From NCBI GenBank assembly GCA_016717725.1, contig JADKFA010000006.1, positions 1 through 35,348 on the forward strand: DNA of 35,348 bases, given 5' to 3'. Under the pieces are notes generated by a model. That model saw only the letters and a list, made by a program, of their open reading frames with translations, did no database searches and was not told where the DNA came from. This DNA is from Bacteroidota bacterium. GTDB taxonomy: Bacteria; Bacteroidota; Bacteroidia; AKYH767-A; OLB10. Positions 27,535 to 35,348 of this stretch are shown piece after piece. Positions within the stretch are counted from its first letter, which is position 1. The number at the start of each line of letters is the position of its first letter. The position numbers and the translations under genes are program-made.

Positions 27535-28970
27535 CTATAGTTTAATACAAACGTTTTTTCCTCCGTAAAAAAATTCAAAGCTTCAAACCCACCTTCTCTT
27601 CCAACTCCCGACGACTTTACACCTCCAAAGGGTGTGCGGAGATCGCGCAAGAGCCAGCAATTGATCCACACAATCCCACTGTGTAATTTGGCAGCTACAT
27701 GATGTGCTTTGGTAAGGTGTTGCGTCCATACTGATGCTGCTAAACCGTAATTTGTACTGTTTGCATAACAGTACTTCCTCTTCGGTATCGAAAGGTTGCA
27801 GTGTAACTACCGGACCAAATATTTCTTCTTGATTGGTTCTGCAATCATATGTAAGTCCTTCGATGATGGTAGGAGCAATGAAATATCCTCTGCAAACTCA
27901 CCACCTAACTGTACTCGTTTTCCACCGTGAAAAATTTTCCCTCCTTCTTCTTGTGCTAGCTCAATATACGATAGAATTTTTTCCATGTGCGGCTTCGATA
28001 CAATAGCACCCAACCAATTTTTGTCATCGGAAGGATCTCCAACTTTTAATTTCTTTACTTCTTCTAAAAACGCGAATTTAAATTTTTCATACAGTGGTCG
28101 TTCTATAAATATTCGCGAACCGCATAAGCAGATTTCTCCTTGATTTGCAAAGGAAGAACGTACTGTTGTTTTACTGCTTTGTCAAAGTCACAATCAGCGA
28201 AAATGATATTTGGATTTTTCCTCCTAACTCAAGGAAAGTTTTTTAAACATAGGTGCTGCCACTCGAGCAATGTGTTCTCCCGTTTTAGTACCTCCAGTAA
28301 ATGATATCGCTTGAATTTTTGGGTGTGCTACAATGGCAGATCCTACTTTTGTTCCGAGTCCGTGAACAATGTTTAAAACGCCGGCAGGAATTCCTGCTTC
28401 AATAGCTAATTCCGAAAGTAGATAAGCAGTCATGGGTGTAATTTCACTCGGCTTTGCTACCACACAATTTCCAGAAGCCAAAGCAGGTGCAATTTTCCAA
28501 GAAAATAAATACAATGGTAAATTCCATGGCGAAATACAGCCTGCAATTCCAATTGGAGTTCTCAGGGTATAATTCAATGCGACATCTCCCATCGAATGTG
28601 TTTCTGTGCTCTGATGCAAGGCAGCCGTTGCATAGAAATGAAAATTGTCAACTGCCCTAGGAATGTCCACTGTTTTTGCGAGCCAGACGGGCTTACCGTT
28701 GTCAATCGATTCGGCGATTGCAAATTTTTCTAAATTTTTTTCGATTAATTCACTTAAGCGAATTAATAAAGCAGAACGTTTTTGTGTTGGTAAAGTGCTC
28801 CACAGTGGAAATGCTTCTTGCGCTCCTTTGACCGCGAGCTCAACATCTTGCTCATCACTATCCGGAATCAAACTATACACCTTGCCAGTTGAAGGATGGT
28901 AATTGTCGAGGTAGTTTCCAGAGATGGGCTCAACTAAAACTCCATTGATATAATTTCTTTTTTTTTGCAT
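27535..28970 (-). CDS. ALDH8-type 2-aminomuconate semialdehyde dehydrogenase, frameshifted
   Basis: About 478 residues. The N-terminal two-thirds is open (28970-28224): KRNYINGVLVEPISGNYLDN, VDIPRAVDNFHFYATAALHQ, SPWNLPLYLFSWKIAPALAS and SFTGGTKTGEHIARV. After breaks near 28225 and 28190 the catalytic region reads LELGGKNPNIIF and SSFANQGEICLCGSRIFIER (Cys at about 28120), then GAIVSKPHMEKILSYIELAQ, NQEEIFGPVVTLQPFD, and TPFGGVKSSGVGREGG with the end KNVCIKL at 27535. The SFANQGEICLC.SRIFI and DIPRAVDNFxF segments are typical of ALDH8/aminomuconate-semialdehyde dehydrogenases, which take the product of ACMSD. With ACMSD at 16.8 kb and HAAO at 33.2 kb, this gives three successive pathway steps. 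Related hydroxymuconic semialdehydes remain possible substrates. Confidence 0.85.
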
Positions 28971-29079
28971 TTATTGGGAATCTTGTGATTCAGGTTGTAT
29001 TAATTCACTAGCACGCATTATTAATTGGAACCCCTTGAATTGGAGTGTAAAAGTAAAGATTTTGAAATTGTCTTAGTTG

Positions 29080-29110
29080 TTGTAGATGTAATTTATTCTC
29101 GTTATCTTGC
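29080..29110 (+). promoter_or_regulatory. Possible promoter of the exported phosphatase-fold gene
   Basis: TTG (29080-29082), 20 bp, then TATCTTG (29103-29109), which would be the consensus TATCTTTG if one T was lost from the T run. The expected TSS lies about 75 nt before the gene. The rest of the 28971-29186 spacer shows nothing else. Confidence 0.4.
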
Positions 29111-29186
29111 GTTAAATTAGGCATTACTCCCCTTACATGCTTGTGTATCTATCTAACAGGTTGAAAGACTTGTTATCTCACGGAAA

Positions 29187-31856
29187 ATGTCCATGCCGAC
29201 TCTATAAATCATCCAACTTCCGGTGGGTGCTTGGGTTGGCTTTGGATACTTTATAGCCAAATTTCTTGGCTCAAAATTCGGATACAATAAAAGTGGTTTC
29301 TTATAATCTTTTGCGTTATCCGGATATTAGTTCGGGAGCAGCAGCAGCAACAGATACTTTAAATAGGCATCCTCATTACCGAAATATTATTTCAACCATG
29401 AACCCTGATATTTTAGTAGTTGAGGAAATTCAGTCAACCGCTGGATTCACCTGGTTTTTGAATGGTGTAATGAATGCAAATCAAAATTTATATAGTGGAG
29501 CTACTTTTGTGAATGGTCCCGATATGGATGCCGGTTTGATTTTTAGATCAAGTAAATTTCAGTTTATTAATACAAAAACAATTATCACCGACTTACGAAA
29601 TATTTATGAATTTACATTGAGCATATTGTCCAGTGATGATACACTTACGCGTTTATGCAGTGCATCTGAAAGCTTCCGTTGGTTCCGGCAGAAGAGCAAC
29701 AGCGCTTAGTGGAAGTAGATAGCTTACGAAAAGTTACCAATGCTTTGCCTCTGGGTTCCAATTTTATTGTGTGTGGTGATTTTAATATTTATGGTTCTCA
29801 AGAACCTGCATACATTAAATTATTACAAGTACAGCCGTGGAACAGGGCATTTTTGTTGATATGATTAATTTATCGGGTATTTGGAATAATAGTTTGTACT
29901 CCTCACATCTTACACAATCCACCCAGAACAAGGAAGTTTTGGTAGTGGATCAACAGGCGGAATGGATGATCGTTTGATATGATATTATATTCGAAAGCAA
30001 TTTCAGAAACTGGTTTGTGGGAGGTGGTTCCAAATTCATTAATTCCATTTGGAAACGATGGAAATCATTATAATGATTCAATCAACAGTCAACCCAATAC
30101 TGCAGTGAGTATTGCTATTAGCAAATGAACTGCACCAAACATCCGATCATATTAAGTAACGATGAAACTTCTGTATCAAATCACCTGAGCAAGCGAGTTT
30201 AGATGTGGGTGTACATACTGGTTGGTGACAAATGGTAGTTATTGTCCGACTAAATGGAAAGATGTACAAGTTAAAGTTAGAAATTACAGTTCTTCAGCTA
30301 TTATTTTGGAATAAGTAGTGTTGTAGTGAATGCGACGGTGGTGAATCCTTTAAGCTCGCTCAAGAATTTTACTATTACATAGCTTCAGGTCAAATGTAAT
30401 GCGGGTCAGGAGATACAGTTTGTAACTTTAACTAATAGTTATGATTAATGACGACCCCAGGAAATTATAACGTTAGCGCGTATACAAAAATGATGAATGA
30501 TACCAACTCATCTAATAATGCATTGTCAGTTAGGTAATTTTACTGTGTTAAATGGCTCTCCTGCGATAGCTAACACCAAGCCGGATACATCCAAATTTTC
30601 CGACCGGAATTTCGGTGACCTTGACTGCAAATAGTGGTACGAGTTATTTTGAGGTCAACAGGAGAAAACATCGAATGCTATTGTAGTAAACACATCCCGG
30701 AAATTATCAGGTTACAGTTGCTTATCGGGAGGTTGTACTTCTCAATCAAATATTGTTGTCATTAATACTGTTACTAGCGCTTCGACTGTCATCTTGTTTT
30801 CTGAGAATATGGGTACTGTTACCACCACTACTTCCATCGGCGCATGAGACCGCCGAAAGAGTTCAAAACCTGAATTTTACGATGACGGGGACTTCAGATG
30901 TACGTGTCCACACAAATTTCAAGTGGGTACGTTGGAGCTAGTGCTAGAGCAAATATTTTTACGAATATAGTAGGTAGGCATTTAACGATTTCCGGAATTA
31001 ATACTTTGGGTTTGTCAAATATGTCTATTGACTTTGGAATTTAAAATTACAATGGCTAGCAACGGATCAGAATTAAAAGTACAGGTAAGTGATGACGGAG
31101 TACTATTTACGGATTTATCTTTTACAAGTATTTCTGGTGGTAGTGGTTAGTGACCTCGTACAGCATCGGGTGTTATTCCTCAGTGTAGTAATTTGAGATT
31201 GCGATTTTATCAAACATCACAAGTGTACAGTTTAGGGTTAGATGATATTGTCTTTGGGTATGTTCCAACAAGTACTATTTACTCCTTCAGACTCCTTGGT
31301 GTGTCCCGGTGATTCCAGTTTTACTTTCTGCTTCTTTCCAGAATAATTATTTGTGGAGTACTGGAGCTACTACACAAAGTATTTATATTCATCAAGCAGG
31401 TTCGTATTACGTTTCGGTTGATTGTATTTTATCAACAACAAAATTATTCAAAATTGTGTAAATGCTTCTCAATTGCATTTTAGTGATTATTTTATTGAGG
31501 GGACTTTACGTAGGAGGAAATGAAATGACACCTCGATTATTTAATGGAGGAATTTCTTCAAATACACACTGGACTGTGATTCGGTGATTTATAAGTTGCA
31601 TTAATTCTGTTCACCTTTAATTTAATGGGATCTGTTCAAGAAGTGATGGATGTTTTTGGAAATATTACTTCCCAATTCCCAACTGACGCACTAAATCAAT
31701 TAATATTTTATTGTCTGGCCCACACGACAGATGAATGGAATTGAGACCTGGAGTAAGTGGCCGGACGTATTGATGAGCGGAACAACTATCAACTTTGACT
31801 TTTCTGCTCCTAAAACCTTGACAATCACATTTCAGATACGTTGTCTAAATCAATGA
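29187..31856 (+). CDS. Exported endonuclease/exonuclease/phosphatase-family protein, heavily frameshifted
   Basis: EEP-fold (DNase I-like) protein. Readable pieces: SDTIKVVSYNLLRYPDISSG just after an AQN signal cleavage site (about 29270), PDILVVEEIQSTAG with the metal-binding Glu, GSNFIVCGDFNIYGSQEPAY with the GDxN motif (about 29776), TGGMDDRFDMILYSKAIS, and HQTSDHI with the SDH motif (about 30140). A non-catalytic tail follows: DVQVKVRNYSS and NYNVSAYTKMMNDTNSSNNA (CARDB-like), SNGSELKVQVSDDG, YLWSTGATTQSIYIHQAGSY, then FIEGLYVGGNEMTPRLFNGG, a domain often seen at the ends of Bacteroidota exported proteins. No T9SS sorting domain is visible before the stop near 31856. The start is uncertain, since the signal peptide region carries a stop. 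Substrate could be nucleic acid or phospholipid; the sequence does not decide. Confidence 0.75.
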
Positions 31857-32257
31857 CAATACAACAATGCTCGCTTGTGAACTGCAATTTCCAACGATGA
31901 TGCGTACATGTTGTCCATCATGCATCAGCAGTTCCTTCCACTGCATATTTGGGCATGGTTTAGATTTCATATCGCTCTTTGAATAATTGATTTCTCCATC
32001 TTGTAAATTTCTTTTACTTCGGATTCATCAATCGCTTCAATTCCATTCTACTGAGCTGCACGTTAGCCGGGTGTAATGGGGTCGTTGATGTCGAAAAGCC
32101 GCTTCACGATGGTCGCGTTGGTTTTCTATGAAGTGGTTTCGGTTACTGGTTTCTTAGGGACTCAATGTTTACTTCGGTCACAACCTTTGAAGTATAAAAT
32201 AAAATAGAGAACAACTAAAATTCCTAAAAGGATTAGGATCAAGATATTTTTCTTCAC
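31845..32257 (-). CDS. Small membrane-anchored protein of unknown function, frameshifted
   Basis: About 135 residues. It begins with a probable GTG at 32257 (VKKNILILILLGILVVLYFI), a single N-terminal membrane segment, followed by LYFKGCDRSKH and a soluble part. After several breaks it continues TNATIVKRLFDINDPITP, IEAIDESEVKEIYK, DGEINYSKSDMKSKPCPNMQ and WKELLMHDGQHVRIIVGNCS, ending SSQASIVVLSLI at 31845. I do not recognise the family. It starts 17 bp after the SDR stop on the same strand, so it is likely cotranscribed with it. Its 3' end overlaps the end of the opposing EEP gene. Confidence 0.55.
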
Positions 32258-32274
32258 GTTACACCCATCTTCCT

Positions 32275-33075
32275 TCACACAGAAACTACCAAACAAGACG
32301 TTCTTCCTCCATCAACTGGAAGATTTGTTCCCGTAATATGGGAAGCCGAGGAAGTTAAAAAAGCAATGGCATTCGCAATTTCTGATGGATCTGCCAAAAC
32401 GACCATCAGAATTTCTTTCCATTTCATGGGTAGTGGTATTCTCTGTATTGCCCGTATTTTTGACTTATTAGGAAATGATGCTTTGTAAGCACGAGTAAAA
32501 CAGCAGCACCTGGTAAAACATTGTTACTGTTATGCCAAGTGAAGCCACTTCACCTGCTAAGGTCTTCGACCAATTGGCAACAGCCGCCCTGATGGTAGTA
32601 GAAACACAAGTCCTTTTAGCGGTTGTTTTACCGATGTGCTTATAACATTAATGATGCGACCATATTTTTCTTTCTTCATCCCCTCTAACAGTGCCTGTGC
32701 TCAAAATGTGATTACAAAGCAAGTGATTGGAAAAAGCCAGAAACAAATTCTTCCGTTTTAGCTTGAGCTATTGGCCAGTCAGCTAGGTGAATGTCCTGTA
32801 TTGTTAATTAGGATATGGAATAGGATTATTCAACTTTTTACATATCCTTCTAAAATAACTTTCAACTGATCGGGATTTGCAAAATCGGCAACCAGATAAG
32901 AATGATTCTGGCTCCTGTTTTATGAAGAGATGCAACGGCATCTTTCCAATTTCTCTTCATTTCACAGCCCTTTCGTCACATGAAAAGGCATAAGTTGTGT
33001 GGCTGCCGCAAAACAATTCCTTGTGTACTACCACAAACTAATGCCGTCTTGCCTTGTAAAGTTTAGATCCATCAT
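32275..33075 (-). CDS. Short-chain dehydrogenase/reductase-like protein, frameshifted
   Basis: About 262 residues. Pieces: MDLNFTRQD/LQGKTALVCGSTQGI near 33060-33000, HKTGARNHSYLVADFANPDQ near 32900, ILINNTGHSP-type text near 32790, GRMKKEKYGRIINVIS near 32690, STTIRAAVANWSKTLAGEVA near 32590 and FLTSSASHITGTNLPVDGGR near 32310. The active-site Tyr-x-x-x-Lys is replaced: the position that normally reads YxxxKAAV reads STTIRAAV. It is thus a divergent SDR, likely with a modified reaction or none. The gene is divergent from HAAO and may belong to the same catabolic context. Many frame changes; ends are approximate. Confidence 0.75.
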
Positions 33076-33186
33076 ATTGCGAAGATATTATTATTTAGAG
33101 CAGTATTATAAGGAATTGAATGAAAAAAGTCAATATTTGTTTTGATTTTCTAAGTTTAGTAGTCCAAAAAAAAAAAAGAAATAATT

Positions 33187-33737
33187 ATGGCCCGTAGCCC
33201 AAGCTTTCAATCTGAAGAAGTGGATCGATGAAAATCGTCATTTTATTAAAACCTCCTGTTGGAAATCAACAGGTCTATAAAACCAATGACGATTTTTATC
33301 TCGTGATGATTAATGGGCGGAGATAAGACTCCAAGGAAAGATTATCATTGGGAAGAAGTAGAGTTGTTTTATCTGATTGAAGGCGACATCGTAGTGAAAA
33401 TTATTGATGAAGGGAAGCAACGTGATATTCATATTAAGGAAGGCGAAATGTTTTTGCTCCCGCGATGTGTTCCTCATTCACCGCAGCGCGGAATATAAAT
33501 ACCATCGGATTAGTTATTGAGCGATACCGTGATCAAAAGGAAAAAAAAAGGAGGAGATAAGTGCATGTGGTTTGTGAAAAGTGCAATGCGAAATTGTATA
33601 GAATCTTTTAGTTTAGAAGACATCGTGAATCGGTTGCCTGCTGTGATGAGTAATTTTTATGCTTCTAAGATCTTTGTACTTGCAAAGAGTGCGGTACCAG
33701 TAATGGGCTCACAACCCGTTTGCTTAGGAATTTCTAA
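33187..33737 (+). CDS. 3-Hydroxyanthranilate 3,4-dioxygenase, frameshifted
   Basis: Cupin-fold, Fe(II)-dependent ring-cleaving enzyme that forms ACMS from 3-hydroxyanthranilate. From the ATG at 33187, reading FNLKKWIDENRHFIK after one frame change, then PPVGNQQVYKTNDDFYLVMI, KTPRKDYHWEEVELFYLIEG (metal-ligand His and Glu), DIVVKIIDEGKQRDIHIKEG, EMFLLPRCVPHSPQR (metal-ligand His) and NTIGLVIERYRDQK. The bacterial rubredoxin-like zinc tail is readable as CEKCNAKLY, DIVNRLPAVMSNFYAS and CKECG. About 180 residues once repaired. It supplies the substrate for ACMSD at 16.8 kb. The 3' end meets the opposing membrane-protein gene. Confidence 0.88.
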
Positions 33738-33746
33738 ATTACAATT

Positions 33747-34774
33747 TTAATTTTCAAGCTTGATGTGTTTGCAGATCCATCGAGGGGAGAAAGAATAGCG
33801 CCAATCAATAAATAAGGATAGTAACTGAGCATCCTCCACAATATACTCAGTGTGGGAGCGAGGCCTTTTGAAATAAATTCTCCTAAAAAATCGGTGAACA
33901 TAAATTCGTTAATCCGCTTCCTCCAGGTGTAGGGCTTAGTAAAAATGATGATGCCCATGATGACTTGTTTCCCAGGCAGTACAAAATCATTTTAGCGCAA
34001 TTGGTTCCATGAAACGCATGTAAGATGCAATTCACGATCGAGTAACAGGCAGTAGGGGAAACAAATGTGGCTCCTAAACACCACATCCAATATTTTCTAC
34101 TTTTATCTTTTAATCCGTTGGATGCAATTACTAATTGATCGCCGGTTTCTCGTGCTTGCTTTTTCCATCTTCTTACTAGGGCAGAGAACATATACAGCAA
34201 TAATTTTTTATAAATTGTGGATTTACAAATAGTGCATGAGCCACAAATAATTTATAAGCGAGAATTAAAATAGACTGTCCAGAAAGTATAGAAGACACTA
34301 TTTCCAAAACTAGTGTTCAGATGAATTCAGAAAAGTGCATCCATACTTGCCATAAAATAAACGAATGGAGCCATTATAGCTACAGGAAAATTCCATCTAG
34401 AAAGAAGAATTGAGTATAGCGGTTATGCTTTCATATGAAGTCCTTCTCGATTTAAAATGAAAATGGCGAAAATAAATCCACCACCAATCATGCCGAGGCT
34501 AATACCAGAACTAAATTCCCAGAGCATAATAACGATGAAAGCGCGTTTCCAATCCAGGTATTGATCGGTGAGCACGCGAATACGAATCATGTAAGCCCAA
34601 TCACGAATGACGACGGAAACGATAGCGAGAAAAAACCAAAAGGAAGAATTTAAATTCCATTTACTGCGGAAAAAGCTTCTTTATATCAAAATCTTTTAAA
34701 AACAAAATGCAGTTACGCAAAGTCCAATCAATATGGGTAAATAATTTTTGGGAGAAAACTTTTAAAATTTCTCA
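33747..34774 (-). CDS. LPG-synthase transmembrane-region family protein, frameshifted
   Basis: Polytopic membrane protein resembling the flippase-like N-terminal half of lysylphosphatidylglycerol synthase (UPF0104-type), without the catalytic aminoacyl-transfer half. Readable pieces: KNYLPILIGLCVTAF near 34750, SKWNLNSSFWFFLAIVSVVI, RDWAYMIRIRVLTDQYLDWK, RAFIVIMLWEFSSGISLGMI and GGGFIFAIFILNREGLHM (34650-34440), then MLYMFSALVRRWKKQARETG near 34200 and ILWRMLSYYPYLLIGAILSP near the end. LWEFSS..S..GG and the closing YYPYLLIGAI segment are diagnostic. About 330 residues expected. The start is uncertain, close to or overlapping the scpA stop, so translational coupling is possible. Confidence 0.8.
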
Positions 34775-34778
34775 GGGG

Positions 34779-35348
34779 TCAGTCTGCATCCTCTTCGGTT
34801 GGAGCTGCTTAACTAAGAGTTGCCACTTCAAAGCAATACTCACCACAAAATTATTAAAGCCTTCACCATGAAAGATGAGTAAGGATCTATTCTGAATAAG
34901 ATCAAGTAATGCAAGAAACGTGGTAAAGCATGTAACTTACTGGTACATTCTTCGAAGAGTTCGATGAAATTTACCTGTGGTTTTTCAGCAAAGTTTTTGA
35001 GATGTATTTCTTTCTGGCTATCGATTGAAAATGGATATTGAACAACAGTATGCATAACTTTATTTTGATTGTCTTCAAAACGCGACATCACCTTTTCCCG
35101 AAAGTTGCGATAAGTCGATATAAAGTCAACTGATTTAATTCGCCGGCATACGTAGCATCTGATGTCGCATTAAATTTCGCAAGCTCTTGCTCCAGGTTAC
35201 CTCGATGAAAACGCATCATGCGTTCATCTTCCATCGCTCTTAACTCTTCTGAAGCCGCTTTAAATTGTTTGTAATCGAGCAGTTGTCGAACGAGGTCGTG
35301 ACGCGGATCAATCTCATTACCTTCTTCGTCTTTTTCATAACGAGGTAG
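34779..35348 (-). CDS. scpA: Segregation and condensation protein A, 5'-truncated and frameshifted
   Basis: Kleisin subunit of the Smc-ScpAB condensin, bridging the Smc heads in chromosome organisation. From the window edge: YEKDEEGNEIDPRHDLVRQL, LDYKQFKAASEELRAMEDER and MMRFHRGNLEQELAKF, then MSRFEDNQNKVMHTVVQYPF, EKPQVNFIELFEECTSKLHA, a break near 34915, and LLIFHGEGFNNFVVSIALKW, the C-terminal winged-helix region, ending in an acidic EEDAD. The N-terminus lies beyond 35348. A neighbouring gene order scpA-LPG-type protein on the same strand is seen here. Confidence 0.85.

Noticed and set aside
33166..33178. Poly-A tract upstream of the dioxygenase as a possible phase-variable promoter element
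   Set aside because: It lies in the most error-prone part of the window, so its length cannot be trusted, and no promoter box with consistent spacing flanks it.

Overview
The window looks like chromosomal DNA of an uncultured Bacteroidota member (Flavobacteriia, Sphingobacteriia or Chitinophagia grade). The evidence is several exported proteins with type IX secretion (T9SS) C-terminal domains, a giant PKD-repeat protein ending in a gliding-type (type B) sorting domain, the Bacteroidota promoter signature TTTG-N20-TAnnTTTG and its TATCTTTG variant upstream of many genes, and AT-rich, weakly Shine-Dalgarno leaders. No rRNA, tRNA, CRISPR array, transposase or phage gene was recognised.

Layout. 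1-3.6 kb: end of a prolyl oligopeptidase, then purD and recO. 3.7-6.0 kb: a T9SS-exported protein gene on the minus strand, flanked on both sides by a ~300 bp direct repeat that carries three hairpins. 6.1-8.5 kb: an active aldehyde dehydrogenase followed by a short dehydrogenase-like partner with no catalytic cysteine. 8.9-11.6 kb: a TetR regulator with a clear promoter and operator, an exported propeller-like T9SS protein and a small cupin. 11.6-12.2 kb: a dense repeat island. 12.2-14.1 kb: a long PurF-like amidotransferase (minus). 14.3-16.0 kb: two cytochrome-like lipoproteins and a DUF5777-type barrel. 16.0-16.8 kb: a higBA toxin-antitoxin pair. 16.8-21.8 kb (minus): ACMS decarboxylase, a GxxExxY protein, an ALDH7-type dehydrogenase and a DEAD/DEAH helicase. 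22.0-26.4 kb: the PKD giant. 26.4-29.0 kb (minus): an aldose-1-epimerase-like protein and an ALDH8/aminomuconate-semialdehyde-type dehydrogenase. 29.2-31.9 kb: an exported endonuclease/exonuclease/phosphatase-family protein. 31.8-33.1 kb (minus): a small membrane-anchored protein and an SDR. 33.2-33.7 kb: 3-hydroxyanthranilate 3,4-dioxygenase. 33.7-35.3 kb (minus): an LPG-synthase-type membrane protein and the 3' part of scpA.

How the genes fit together. 3-Hydroxyanthranilate dioxygenase, ACMS decarboxylase and the ALDH8-type dehydrogenase are three consecutive steps of tryptophan/kynurenine meta-cleavage catabolism, dispersed over about 17 kb. purD and the PurF-like protein belong to purine synthesis.

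Quality. Many genes are broken by single-base indels, often in homopolymers. Breaks are rare or absent from about 8.6 to 20 kb, frequent in the first 6 kb, and very dense beyond 22 kb. Since they also hit essential genes (purD, scpA), I read them as sequencing or consensus errors and give gene spans that bridge the frames. Boundaries beyond 26 kb are approximate.

The most notable non-coding content is a family of multi-hairpin elements whose stems covary between four copies, and an 18-bp palindrome (TCCCGATAGCTATCGGGA and variants) whose copies sit just downstream of stop codons.
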